A DNA stretch of 64,000 nucleotides from Nothophoma quercina (taxonomy: Eukaryota; Ascomycota; Dothideomycetes; Pleosporales; Didymellaceae), in assembly GCA_021642125.1 (NCBI GenBank), contig JAKIXB010000010.1, positions 868,001 to 932,000 on the forward strand, in the 5' to 3' direction. A model generated the notes under the pieces. That model searched no databases, had not been told where the DNA came from, and was given only the letters and a program-made list of their open reading frames with translations. Of the stretch, positions 10,576 through 21,111 are shown piece after piece (within the stretch, counting starts at the first letter, position 1; each line of letters begins with the position of its first letter). The translations under genes and the position numbers were made by a program.

Positions 10576-11585
10576 TCACTTCACCAACCTTCCAACAACA
10601 TCAGCAAGCAACTTCGCAACCTGCTCTCCATCCTCCCAAATCCAATCATGCCCACCCTTCAGATCTCTAACTTCCAACACCCTACTGCTCGTCTCAATGT
10701 CCGCCTCCCCATCCCCATCTTCCATGACAATCCCCCACCCCTCGCGATCCAGCTTAACACACATAACATCCCTTTGCTGCCTTTCAATCAACTCATCCTC
10801 ATAACTATGCGCCAGCACCATCAACTTCCCATCCTTCCACTGCTCAGTGCCATAGCTCCCCGCAACCGGAGACGCGTCTCTGTACTTGCTCTGATCCAGC
10901 CCAAACGCACCAGCAATGAAGTCGTAGTAGATCTTACTAATGTTCTCCGGGCAGGTGGGAGGGTTGTGATTCTGCAGGAGCAGCGGGATATGGTAGATTC
11001 CGCACAGCAGCACCAGTCCTTCAGGTCCACCTTCCGAATCTTCCTTGGAGGACGGTGTGAGCCCGATGCTGGATGTGTACTGCAGCAACAATGTCGCCCC
11101 GCAGCTGTGTCCCGCGCCCACCCAGCGCTTCAACTCATACTCCTTTCGAAGGAATGTGAGCGCTGCAGCGATGTCACGGACGTGATCGGGGTGCGTTGCG
11201 TTGCGGGAGGGGTCTGAGGGCGTGCTGGGGGATGTTGGGTGCGAGGGGTATGGCGAGAGGCGGTAGTTGAGAGATGCGATGCCTGCAACTTTACCAATGA
11301 CATGGTTGTAAGACTTCAAGAGGTGCGAGAGCGTGGGCTCAATGCAGCGCGAGTCTTGGGCTGGGTCGCGCCAGGCGCCGCCGTGGACATAGCTGTATGA
11401 TGATCAGTATAAGCATTGTGAATGTGAAGCTTGAAGCCGATCTCGGAGAGAGCTTACACGATCCATGTTGTTGCGTTGGGGTCAGACTGCTCGAGCGGTC
11501 GAGGGAGCCATATGTCGAGGGTCTGGAGAGGGTTCGTGGAATCCGCGTAAGCAATTGAAGGGATGCGTTTGGGGTATTGTGTCAT
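10576..11585 (-). CDS. BNA7: kynurenine formamidase (alpha/beta hydrolase)
   Basis: Exons 11585-11458 and 11392-10576 with a 65-bp intron (gtaagc...catacag); product about 314 residues. The join creates WIVYVHGGAWRDP, with the HGGAW oxyanion-hole motif typical of arylformamidases. The nucleophile elbow is GHSCG (VGAGHSCGATL). A late Asp in AHSYEDELI and His in KGGHDWIWED complete a Ser-Asp-His triad. The enzyme hydrolyses N-formylkynurenine to kynurenine and formate in tryptophan breakdown and de novo NAD synthesis, in the cytosol. It is convergent with the stomatin-like gene, with 170 bp between the stop codons. Nothing in the sequence looks degraded. Confidence 0.88.
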
Positions 11586-12028
11586 CTTGCCTCAACGCGG
11601 GGAGAAAGACGCTGGAGATTGTTTGGTGTTTGGCGGGGTGTTCATGCACGACACGACACTTGCATGGCGGAGAAGCAAAGCGAGTCAGGGGCGATCAATT
11701 GTTTTCATTCAGTCTTTCGACGATGCTACATTTTGTATCGTATCCAATCCTTCTCCAACGCTCCATCATATCATAGACATGATGAGCGATTACTATTACT
11801 TCCAATCCAATTCCAAATCCTGGCAATGGTGCTAACCGGCGCCAATTGCCATGCAATGCAATGCAAACCCAAGGTATCTTAAGGACAGTGGGGCGTCAAC
11901 TGACAGCCCTGACCGAAGTAGTAACAACCAAAGAACTCCGCGGCACGCGACATGCGCGACGCGAGTGCACGATGCAATGTGCCATGTTTCTCAACGTGCG
12001 ACATCAAAAGCTTGACGCTACGACACGC
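11586..12028. other. intergenic, no gene seen
   Basis: 440 bp holding the promoter of the kynurenine formamidase gene and the 3' end of the GPI protein gene. Only short frames without recognisable features. Confidence 0.5.
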
Positions 12029-12634
12029 TTACAAGAAGAAAGCGGCGAAAGCACCAAGACCGACCATCGAGCCAGCGGCGAGCTGAGCAGCAGCACCGGT
12101 CGAGGCAGCACCAGTGCCGGAGGCGGTGCCAGAGGAGCCAGAGCCTGTAGCGCGGCTGGTACCAGAAGCAGAGCCGTTGGAGCCAGTGGCGCTGGCGGAG
12201 TTGGAGGCAGCGCCAGAGGCACCAGAGGTGGCAGCACCGCCGTTCAGGACGATGGTGGTTGAGTTGTTGGCGCTGACAACGAGAGTGCGGGTAGAGTTAC
12301 CAGTGCCGGCAACAGGGATGGTGTAGATGCCAGAGGCAACAGCGGGGATGGAGGCAGGGATGCCAACGCTGGTGTCAACAGCAGGCTGAGTAGGAATGAC
12401 AGAGTCAGCAGCAGGCTGGGTGGGGATGGAGGTGGCAGCAGCGGGCTGGCCAGTCACAACACCCAGGGAGTTGGTCTGCTGGAGGAAAGTGGTCTGGGGG
12501 AAGGGGTCGACCGAGGACTGCGCAATCGTTAGTATTTTTGTGGATTGATCTACCGTGGATGGAGATGAACCTACCGACTGGGACTGGGCGAAAGCCGCAG
12601 CGGCGAAAGCAGTGACAGCGAAGGCGGTACGCAT
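12029..12634 (-). CDS. small GPI-anchored Ser/Thr/Ala-rich surface protein
   Basis: Exons 12634-12575 and 12517-12029; the intron 12574-12518 (gtaggt...actaac...gcgcag) is 57 bp, has no in-frame stop and divides by three, so an unspliced reading also stays open. The spliced product is about 182 residues. It has a signal peptide (MRTAFAVTAFAAAAFAQSQS), a mid-section rich in Thr/Pro/Ala, Asn-glycosylation-like NST and NNST sites, a Ser/Gly/Ala-rich stalk (ASGAASNSASATGS) and a hydrophobic C-terminus (AAGSMVGLGAFAAFFL) of GPI-signal type. Such proteins are common in fungal cell walls and membranes; the precise role is unknown. The coding sequence is GC-rich and strongly codon-biased, which suggests high expression. 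Confidence 0.8.
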   Translation of the reverse strand: MRTAFAVTAFAAAAFAQSQSVGSSPSTVDQSTKILTIAQSSVDPFPQTTFLQQTNSLGVVTGQPAAATSIPTQPAADSVIPTQPAVDTSVGIPASIPAVASGIYTIPVAGTGNSTRTLVVSANNSTTIVLNGGAATSGASGAASNSASATGSNGSASGTSRATGSGSSGTASGTGAASTGAAAQLAAGSMVGLGAFAAFFL

Positions 12635-12779
12635 TTTGATGTTGTTGTTGTGTTGTTGATTTAGAAATTAACGATTGATGTCGATTGAACGATAGTTATA
12701 GACGGCTAAGGTCTCAGGTACTGTAGTGATAGTAAGTGATGGATGAAGGACCAAGCCAGTCCTCAGCAGCAGCTCAGCA

Positions 12780-12786
12780 TTTTATA
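12780..12786 (-). promoter_or_regulatory. TATA box of the GPI-protein gene
   Basis: TATAAAA on the minus strand, about 150 bp upstream of the ATG at 12634. It is followed by a leader ending in CAA-repeat sequence (caacaacacaacaacaac...) just before the start codon. This fits a strongly expressed fungal surface-protein gene. Confidence 0.55.
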
Positions 12787-15282
12787 AAGCGACGCGTCCA
12801 CCAGTCCAGCTCGGAATAACAAACCCCTGGCTGGCAACGCCACGGGCAACCATCCATCGCGCTAACCCGCGATGACTTCGGCACCCTTGCCTAGCTTATT
12901 CTGCGGCCCACTCACCGAGAATAGCAGCCACCCACACGTCCGGTGCGCCGCGCATCCCTTCCATTCGTGGTCCAGACGTTTATTCACGCGAATTTTCTGT
13001 TGAATTGCACTCGTGTTGTCCAAGATTTGACATAATAGCCTGAGGCGATGGTGGAAACGCAGCGTGTGTGACCTCGCCTCGAAGGTTGCTGTGCCATCGG
13101 GTGAGAGCCCGTAACATGGCACTGATGGCTGGCTGTCGCTCGCCACCTCTGTTTCAAGCCCAGCAGCGATTCAGCCTCTCGGTGGTGCCACACGCAGCAG
13201 ACACTGCAGGCATGTTTCTATGGAGACACGGAGACGTGAGCACGTCTTTTGATGTCATGGTCGTCCATCCATCGTCTCTCTCGGGCTTGCCCTTCTCGTC
13301 TGGAGCTCCGGGAGCGATTCATCACCCGCCATGCAATTTCTCTTCCCCAGGCCAATTTCCCGCACAATCGATACCAACGGGCTGCAAGTGTCAGTCTCCC
13401 CAGTGAGGGCAAATGTTTCGCTGCTGTCAGAACGCCCGACACTGACGCGGCCACTACATCCCGCAGTCAACTAGCTAAAAATAAGTGTTTGCCTGGCGAT
13501 GTCTCGAAGATTCGTGAACGTGTGCTTTGTTTATGCAGGTGGGTCCACCGTTTACGGTCGTGGCGTAGTGGATTCTGGAGCGGGAGAAGCTGCCGGAAAC
13601 GAGATGGTCATGGGCCGTGTCATCGGGAGATCGCAATTGTTCTCCAGGACTCCGCTCCCAGTGATGCATTGTTCAATATTGAAGCTGGGGTGGCCTTCAC
13701 AGCTGTTGCTATATGCGACTTTCCCTGCTGTTAAACCCCCTATCAAGAGCAGCAATACATCGAAGCGCAGTACGAACTTCAGGCACGAACCCCATTGAAA
13801 CAAACAGCGGAGGATGAAGTGTACGTTTATCGCGCAGGTCGTGTACGACACGAAGTCATTTTTGGCGTTGTAAACATGCTCGTGATCGAGTCAAGAGATG
13901 GCTGTGGAACTCCACGATGGTTATCTCTTTAGCAACGATGGAGCACCTCGCACATTGTCTTCGCGACATCAGCAACACATGAGTTACGGACGAAGCCTGC
14001 GATCAAAGACGTTCAGGCATCAGGCTTCCAAGAAACTCGTGTGCTGGAATTGCAAATAGTCTGCACACCCTGAGGGATGATCCTCACCAGCGCACTGGAA
14101 GGCCTGCTGTGCGTCGAACGCCTGGCTTAACAAGTCTCGAAGTAAGAGAAAGGACACTCGATGGGCTGTCCTCACGCATACGCGTTCACCTAGAAAATGT
14201 TTGTGCCCAATGCATTAGCCCAGTCCCACAGTAAGTCATGGCTTAGATCTGAGATAAGATCCGTGTCATATCCCATCGAACCCACATATGGCCAGAAGAG
14301 ACCGTCATTGCTGACGGTCATACCAGCCCTCTCGATTCGCAGCAGACCAGTATCGGTCAATGTGTTTGCTGGCATGTTCTGAGCTGGCCCACTGCAGATG
14401 GAGCCGTTGTTGTCTCAGCCTTCTCACCAGCTGAAGGTGGTATGGACTCATCACTGTATGACCGGCCACCTCCGGGGACTAGTCTTGCTCTGAAGTCGAC
14501 TTCGACCGCAGCTTTCTGCCGCGGCAATGGAGCGTTTGGTTCTGTGTTACACCTACGTCAGTCTCTGCTGAGTGACTGGGCGCGTCTTGTCCACAGGAGT
14601 GCTTCGAGGCACGTTGTCGATACAATCCGGTTGGTCCTTCCGTATCCCTTTCGCCATTCAGCGAGTCTAGCCATCATTTCTCATCATTGCAACCTACTTC
14701 ACCCAGAGTCGCCCTAGTGTCTCGCACGTAAAGGTCGCAACGATGAGGCAATGAAATCTCTCGACAGACTTGTTACTGCCCCAAGGAACGTCATCAATAC
14801 AGAACACATATTGGCTTCGATCCATCACACCATCGAGCTTGAGCGCAGTACGAAAGTCGGTGGTTCTTACCTCGACTGCTTCAAGGGCACCAATCTAAGC
14901 CGAACCGAAATCGCCATGATTTCTTGAGGCCTCCAGATCCCTTCCCAGCTTCGTCATTCAAAATTACACAACCTACTTCTTCACACTAGCCGGTCTATCA
15001 TCGAAGAACTCGTTCAACATGTCCATGGGCACATTTGGCATGCATTTGTGGCACATGTTTTTCTTAGGTTCCAGTAGACCATAACAATGAGCTCAAGACG
15101 CAGTTGGAACGAATATCGTCAATCACTCTCTGATGTCAATTGTGGGCTTGAACATGCAGCGTCCGTCTACGCCCTTGTGCTTCTGAGCCATCAGTCTAAG
15201 TCCAAATGTGCTGCGCGCCAAAGGTCACGCTGTGTCCAATCTATCCACTGTCATGTCATCGTGTCCATTCAGCCACCTGCGC
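12787..15282. other. long gene-poor stretch
   Basis: About 2.5 kb without a gene I can defend. The minus strand between about 14190 and 14700 has coding-like pieces in different frames (for example AGMTVSNDGLFWPYVGSMG near 14300 and PGGGRSYSDESIPPSAG near 14440), separated by stops and without a complete splice model. They may be a decayed gene or chance. Plus-strand frames at 13068-13798 show nothing recognisable. Confidence 0.45.
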
Positions 15283-15981
15283 TTAGTCCAACAAGTCCAT
15301 AGCATCTCCTACCTTCCCCTTCCCCTTCTCCTTCCGCTTTGGCGAGCTCACCAGCCCAAGATCGAACGGGTCATCACCATCAACATCCATCTCATCGGTG
15401 TCCTTGCTGCTCATATCGCGTCCTCCACTAGTCTTTCCAGACTGCTCCCATGGTGCAACGTAGGTCCTGTTCGTACCTGCAGCGATAGCAGACTGCACGC
15501 GGTAGCTCACGATCTCATCCTGGATGGCCTTGATCTCTTCGTCGCTGAATCCAAGGGTAGGCTGCATGTTGTAGAACTCATCTGCACGCGGGACCCATCT
15601 GCGGAAAAGCGCGTGAAGACGAGCCTGATCGACAGGGGTTTGACGGCGTGACGGATCAGCAATGAGCGGAGCGACTTGAGTGTTTTGTTGGCCGTATTTC
15701 TGATAGAGGAACGCTTTGCTGAACGTGTGGGAGCCGCGTTGGAACTCGTCCATGCGTTTACCGGCAGCTTTACCAGCGACTTCGGCCCGGCTTGGTGGCT
15801 TCATAGTGGTGCGAGATGTCGGAGACTTGCTGGCAGGTACGCATGGGGCGGAAAAGCCGAAGGGAGGCACGGAAACATGCTTGTCGTCTCCCGCTTGGCC
15901 GTTGTTGCTGCTTCCAGGCGACTGAGAAGGAGCGTTGTTGGTAGGGTTTGATGCCCACTTGCTGTCACCGAGGTCGGGCAT
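15283..15981 (-). CDS. conserved-looking hypothetical nuclear protein
   Basis: Single-exon frame of 232 residues with an ATG at 15981. The first ~75 residues are Ser/Pro/Asn-rich and probably disordered. A compact, probably folded core runs from about residue 75 to 170 (GSHTFSKAFLYQKYG, LHALFRRWVPRADEFYN, GFSDEEIKAIQDEI). The acidic tail (DEMDVDGDDPFDLG) is followed by the basic cluster SPKRKEKGKGK, a possible nuclear localisation signal. I do not recognise the family. Clean frame, central patterned hydrophobicity and length support a real gene. The next gene upstream on the same strand starts at 16958. Confidence 0.6.
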   Translation of the reverse strand: MPDLGDSKWASNPTNNAPSQSPGSSNNGQAGDDKHVSVPPFGFSAPCVPASKSPTSRTTMKPPSRAEVAGKAAGKRMDEFQRGSHTFSKAFLYQKYGQQNTQVAPLIADPSRRQTPVDQARLHALFRRWVPRADEFYNMQPTLGFSDEEIKAIQDEIVSYRVQSAIAAGTNRTYVAPWEQSGKTSGGRDMSSKDTDEMDVDGDDPFDLGLVSSPKRKEKGKGKVGDAMDLLD

Positions 15982-16262
15982 ATTGTAGTGGAATGGTTGG
16001 GAATAAGGAACTAGTGGTAGAGAGAGTAGACGAAGAGTGTGTACACTGAAATCAAACGCTTTTATGTTGTAAGGGTCACTGCTTCTGGAAGTGAGGGCAA
16101 CGGACCAAACACAAAGTGAATGTGAAGAGCAAGTAGCCGGGTTGTGGCACTGTAACTTCGAAGCAAATGTAGACGGTCGTATATGAGTTTTTATGATAAC
16201 CCAGTCACCAACTTTGGGGCGTTGTTGATGCTCTGCTCGTTCAAAGTGTCTTTTTGAGATAA

Positions 16263-16958
16263 TCAGATCGCTTGTCCGTCAATACCAGCATCTGCTCCCG
16301 GAGCCTTGATCGCGCCGAGATGAAGCCCATCAGTCGCCAAGCTCTCTTGATCCATATTGTTCGTAACGTCGTTGTCGTTGTTCTTCACCGATCCATCAAA
16401 GCAACCTTTCACCTGCGGAACTTCGGAACAAGAAAGACTATTACAACGCGCAGTACACCCTGTGTATGTGTTGTCCGCCCAAACAGTAAGCGCTTCAAGA
16501 CCAGTCCAGCCTCGAGCCGTTGCCACGCCGCTCTCCGGCTTCCACCCAAGATTACATTGACAATATCCTCCTAAACATCGCGCGTGCGGTCCGCAGTAGT
16601 CCTTGTTCAGTTCGCCACTGGTTGGACACTGGGTGAGAGGGCACACCTGATCACCTGAAGGATTGCTTGCGTCGTCGTTACTTTCATAATCGTCATCTTC
16701 GTCATCGAAAGGGTAGAATTGTTGTCCCGTCAGCGCATTCATCTCGCCGTTATTGGTATTTGGGAGCCTCCACCACGGTATAGGCTTTTTCGGCTTCTTT
16801 GCGTTGGCAGCGTTTGTTGTGTCTGACTGAGTAAGATCGATTGAGGCATCTTGTGTCGAGCGCTCCGTTACTCTCGAAGGGATATTACGCGCTGCAGCGC
16901 GGATATGCAAGGCGTATGAAAGCTGGAAGAAAGCGAGCAAGGTGATCAGAAGCTGCAT
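16263..16958 (-). CDS. secreted cysteine-rich EGF-like protein
   Basis: 231-residue frame with an N-terminal signal peptide (MQLLITLLAFFQLSYALHI). A low-complexity, acidic propeptide-like region (DDEDDDYESNDDAS) follows, then a Cys-rich domain from about residue 105. Ten cysteines are visible: VCPLTQC, YCGPHARC, LGGYCQC, TGCTARC, LSCSEV and KGCFDG, an even number consistent with five disulfides. CGPHARCLGGYCQCNLGWKP resembles an EGF-like fold. The tail is disordered. A secreted, Cys-rich single-domain protein from a fungus could be a wall protein or an effector candidate; no homologue is recognised, so no function is claimed. Confidence 0.68.
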   Translation of the reverse strand: MQLLITLLAFFQLSYALHIRAAARNIPSRVTERSTQDASIDLTQSDTTNAANAKKPKKPIPWWRLPNTNNGEMNALTGQQFYPFDDEDDDYESNDDASNPSGDQVCPLTQCPTSGELNKDYCGPHARCLGGYCQCNLGWKPESGVATARGWTGLEALTVWADNTYTGCTARCNSLSCSEVPQVKGCFDGSVKNNDNDVTNNMDQESLATDGLHLGAIKAPGADAGIDGQAI

Positions 16959-17155
16959 GTTCGCAGACTGGTAGCGGAGGTCAGAGTTGTGGAAACGTCG
17001 TGAAGGGACCGTTCAAGTTATCAATGATCAGGTGGGGCCGACCGATCAGGAAGGAATGAAATTGAACGTGACGTATGGAATGGAAGACAGCGGCTTGTGA
17101 TATTGAATGTCGCACAACGTGCAACGGACAGACTTCGGTCATACGTCTACCTACC

Positions 17156-18206
17156 TTACCGTCCATCGTACCCAGTCACCCGGCCGCTATTACCTCCAGT
17201 AGCTTCGCTTTTGGCTGTCTTGACAGCGCCTGCGAATGCAGCAGTGATGGCAGGAAAGTCGGTGCATACGCTAATGAAGTCGAAACCTCGTTGAGCGTAA
17301 CCTTGTGCCTGCTGACCGTCTGTGCAGTAGATGCCCACCTTCTTGCCTTCCGCATGTGCTGCTTCCTTGATCTTCTCGATGGCATCTTTCAACTCTTGGT
17401 GCATCTCGCCCAGAATAGGCCTTCCAATGTTGTTTCCTAGGTCAAAGGGGCCGATGAGCAGGCAATCGACGCCTGAGATTGCTGCAATCTCCCTGACAGA
17501 CTCTAGCGCTGACTTTGTCTCGATCTGGACAATTGTCTGAAGCGAGGCGTTGGCGTTCTGCAAGTAGTCTGTAAGAGCCTCGCCATTGAAAGCATGAGGT
17601 GAGAAGGGCGATCCAAAACCACGGTTGCCTTCGGGTGGGAATTTGGCTGAAGTGACAAGCCTCTTCGCGTCTTCCACAGTGTAGATGAGAGGAACAACGA
17701 TGCCGTGAGCGCCAGCATCAAGAGCACGCTTCACCATCCAGGCCTCATTAGCAGGTATGCGAACGATGGGACTGACGCCCTCCCTTGCTATGGCAATGAC
17801 GGCTTCATGCATCTCTCCATCTTGTGAGTGTTAGTCAATGAGAAGTGTATTGCGGTTAGGAGTGCTTGCCATCGATGTTACCATGTTCACAGTCGACGCA
17901 GATCCAGTCGACACCCGAACGAGCAATGGCTCGAGAGTGGTTCGTTCCAGGTAGCATCTACACATGAAGGTCGGCACCATTGATAGTAGCAGCAATAGAG
18001 ATTGTGTTTACCTGCCATCCTCCAAATGCCGGGCCTCCTCTCTTGAAGGCCTTGTATATGGTGCTGACTTCTTGAAGTGAATTAGACATATTCCTGAACT
18101 GACAAAGCGATCCTGAGGTAGTAGTTGTATGTTTGTGATTGATTTTGAAGGCTGCGGTAAATATTCTCGGGAAGAAAGCCGTTCTTACAGGAATAGCCAT
18201 CGTCAT
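17156..18206 (-). CDS. HpcH/HpaI-type class II aldolase, probable mitochondrial
   Basis: Three exons: 18206-18012, 17957-17870 and 17820-17156; product about 315 residues. The first intron is ordinary (gtaaac...tgtgtag). The second begins GCAAGC, so it is a GC-AG intron; this choice restores HGNIDDGEMHEA, the family sequence, whereas a GT 12 bases upstream would delete four residues and insert one. The family hallmarks are present: VDWICVDCEHG (active-site His), ALDAGAHGIVVPLI, then QIETKSALESV and IGPFDLG carrying the metal-binding Glu and Asp. These Mg/Mn enzymes cleave 2-keto-3-deoxy or 4-hydroxy-2-oxo acids to pyruvate plus an aldehyde. The N-terminus before the internal ATG at 18089 is basic and hydroxylated like a mitochondrial presequence. 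Substrate unknown. Confidence 0.85.
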
Positions 18207-18457
18207 GCTTCGGAGATGCAGCCACCCCTCTTACATCTTAAGCTACCCCACACCTTACGACGCTAGTTGATAGCACACCCCGAGGTCCATGCAGGGCGCA
18301 GGGCGTGGTTCATACCACACAGTGACCTTCGTGTGCAAAGATGCGTTGCGTCTATGGTTTACTCTTATCGTACCGCGCATATTTGGTCGATGACTTTGCG
18401 ACCAGCATATCCGCTGACGTATTATAGATTCACGTAGAATCCTCGGCCCATCCCTGT

Positions 18458-18818
18458 TCACGATCGCTCTGCTTCGTCCATCAACTCTGTGACTTCTTCT
18501 TCCTTGAAACGGTGCATGAGCTTCAAAGAAGAGGTGGTCGTCTCCGACGCGTTTGCTTTGTCGATGTGGATCTAGAAGACCACTCAGGTACTCGATAGTC
18601 AAAGTATTTCAACGATAGCTTACCACCGGCGTGTCAAACTCGTATACCTCCTTCCACTTTTCCTGACCTGGCTCCATGACATTGATCTCCTCATATTGCA
18701 AAGGCCTTGTCTTGTTCACGTTCTGCACCACGGCCTTCGCTGTGTCACAGAGCCCACATGGGCTTCGAGTGAAGAAGGTAATTCGACAGTCGAGGAGTCG
18801 AGACGTAGCACGGAACAT
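18458..18818 (-). CDS. glutaredoxin-like protein (DUF836 type)
   Basis: Exons 18818-18624 and 18571-18458, intron 52 bp (gtaagc...ttctag), 102 residues from ATG 18818. ITFFTRSPCGLCDTAKAVV shows the thioredoxin-fold start with a CxxC motif (CGLC), and the TPVIHID segment supplies the cis-Pro strand that packs on it. The length and the CxLC-type site match the small glutaredoxin-like group (yeast YDR286C, human C5orf63). These are probably thiol-redox proteins; the N-terminus (MFRATSRLLDCR) could target mitochondria. It is head-to-head with the CHORD gene, 267 bp between start codons. Confidence 0.82.
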
Positions 18819-19085
18819 GGCTCGAGATGCAGCAAGCAACAAAGATGGTCGTTCAGCAGCTCAGGCGATTGGACATGGGAGGACAGAAGCGGAAAGCCGC
18901 AGTTGCTTCACCGCCTAAGTGGTTCCTTCCTTATCGATAGCGGCCTATGACATGTGCGGCCAACAGCGGGCTTTGCTTCCAGAATATTCCGAGCTTGAGC
19001 ATAAATCTGGAGAAGACACCAGCGCACGCTGCGACGGAAGCACTCGCGGAATCACTCGTTACGCTTTCGATCACGCTCCCTCACC

Positions 19086-20144
19086 ATGGCGAAAAAGTGC
19101 GTTCACAAAGGCTGCGGCAAGACATACGAGAATGAAGACGAGGAATGCGTGTACCACCCCGGTCCGCCAGTCTTCCACGAGGGGCAGAAGGGTGCGTACC
19201 ATGGGTGCGAAGCTGTCACTCACGAAAGACAAGCTGACACACATTCGCAGGCTGGAAATGCTGCAAACCACGCGTTCTGACCTTCGACGAATTCCTTGCG
19301 ATCGAGCCGTGCACAAAAGGCAAACATTCGGACGTGGACGACACACCAGAGCCTGAGAAGAAGGAGACACCCGATGTCCCCAATGGCACAGCTGTCAACC
19401 TGGGATCACTGTCAGAGTCTCTGCCAGCACCTGCACCTCGTCTTCCCGCCGCTCAGGCTACACCGCGAACTGCCACCCCTGCACCAGCGCCGGAATCTGA
19501 GGATGACGACCCGAACGCAGCACTGAAGGAGGGCATGACTTGCAGGAGAAAGGGCTGTGGAGAGAAGTTCACAGGTGGAAGCAGAGAAGGAGAGAAGTGC
19601 GTGCACCACCCTGGTGTACCCATCTTCCACGAGGGTAGCAAGGGATACAGCTGTTGCAAGCGCAGGGTGCTGGAGTTCGACCAGTTCATGAGCATGGAGG
19701 GCTGCAAAACAAAAGACAGGCACTTGTTCGTGGGCAAAGCAAAAAAGGAAGGCGAGGAGGAGAAGGTCGATACTGTTCGGTGAGTCGACGAAGCCAGCGT
19801 TCAATTGGGCTTCGAGCTAACAGCACAACAGACACGACTTCTACCAGACCGCAGCCACCGTTACCGCCTCCCTCTACCTCAAGAAGATTGACAAGGCCCA
19901 CGCCGTTGTCGACTTCCAGCCTGATCACGTCAACCTCGATCTCCGAACCTCCGATAGCAAACGCTACAATACCAAGTTCCCACTGTTCGCGGGCATCAAG
20001 CCAGAAGAGAGCAAGTTCAGGGTCCTCGGTACCAAGTTGGAGATGACTCTGGCCAAGGCAGACGGAACAAGCTGGCCAGTACTGCGAAGCGACGACAAGC
20101 TGACCGGCGAGATGATCCAGGTTGGCAGAGCAGGAAGGGCATAA
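19086..20144 (+). CDS. CHORD and CS domain co-chaperone
   Basis: Exons 19086-19191, 19251-19779 and 19833 minus one (19832)-20144; introns of 59 and 52 bp; product about 315 residues. Two CHORD zinc-binding modules are clear: residues ~5-65 (CVHKGCGKTYENEDEECVYH ... KGWKCCKPRVLTFDEFL) and ~150-215 (CRRKGCGEKF ... KCVHHPGVPIFHEGSKGYSC), each with the conserved Cys/His set. A Pro/Ala/Thr-rich linker separates them. The C-terminal ~100 residues form a CS (p23-like) domain (HDFYQTAATVTASLYLKK ... VDFQPDHVNLDLR). CHORD-CS proteins (CHORDC1/Chp1, related to plant RAR1) bind Hsp90 and Sgt1 and help NLR, kinase and heterotrimeric complexes to mature. Domains and spacing are typical. Confidence 0.92.
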
Positions 20145-20314
20145 AGTGGGATGTGCTACACGACGAGACGAATTACGAAGCTAGACAAAAGATCAATCAA
20201 ACCAACGGAGCGAACATACGCAAGATATAAGCTTTCATTGATGGCCTCGTGCTACCAATGCCTTTGCCATCAGCCCCTTGTTCAGTGCACTTGTATACAC
20301 TGCTCATGCTATGC

Positions 20315-21111
20315 CTACCACTTTTCCACCGCTGGCCTAGTATCGATCTCCCACGTGAAGTTGGTGGCAGGCTGAGTATGCAAGTACCAGTAATCATTTG
20401 CAATCTGCATCTCATTGTCAGCGCTGTCTCAAAGGTCTTTGAATAGAAGGAACTCACTCCATCAGAGCTCAGCTTCGCCTCAGGCCCAAGATCCTTCAAC
20501 CACTCCTTCGTCCTGGGAATATCAATTACGCCATCGATAATTGCATGCGCAACATGCACCCCCTGGGGCCCAAATTCCTTCGCCAGACTCTGACTAAGCG
20601 CTCGTAGCGCCCACTTGCCTGTCGAGAAAGAAGCCATCTGTGCGTTGCTCTTGACACTTGCGGTTGCACCCGTGAAGATCAGCGTGGGCGGGTGCTGGCT
20701 GCCCTGCTCCTTCCCCTTGAGTAAGAGCGGGAGGAAGGTTTGGCTGAAGTGGATGCCGCCCAGCGCTGACACACTGAGAGACTGTTCGAACACGCTGGGG
20801 TCGATTTCTAGGAAAGGCTTGCGGAGGAAGCCACCCGAGGCGTTGAAGATGGCTGCTGCGGCGCCCACATTATCCCCAAACTCTTTCTTAATCTCTTTCA
20901 GAGCGTTCTGAAGAGAGTCCTTGGACGACACGTCTGTGGAGACGCCAATCGCTTTGCCGCCCGACTTGTTGATTTCGTCGGCGAGAGATTCGAAGTTCTC
21001 TGGTTTGCGGGCGAGTAGTACGACGGGGTATGTCTTTGCAAACTTGCGAGCTACGGAAGCTCCGGTACCGGGTCCGACACCTGCAACAATGGCAATGAGC
21101 TTAGATGTCAT
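20315..21111 (-). CDS. atypical short-chain dehydrogenase (Tyr replaced)
   Basis: Exons 21111-20458 and 20404-20315, product about 247 residues. The Rossmann start is clear (AIVAGVGPGTGASVARKFA) and the NASG motif is present (IFNASGGFLRKP). Where classical SDRs have YxxxK, this protein has FSTGK in the segment MASFSTGKWALRALSQSL, so the catalytic Tyr is Phe. Related fungal and bacterial SDRs also lack this Tyr, so it may be a family trait and not damage. The C-terminus (YWYLHTQPATNFTWEID) is typical of that group. The intron ends with two possible acceptors six bases apart (gag and atgcag), both in frame; I use the second because it lies at a normal distance from the ctgac branch site. It converges on the CHORD gene. 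Confidence 0.85.
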
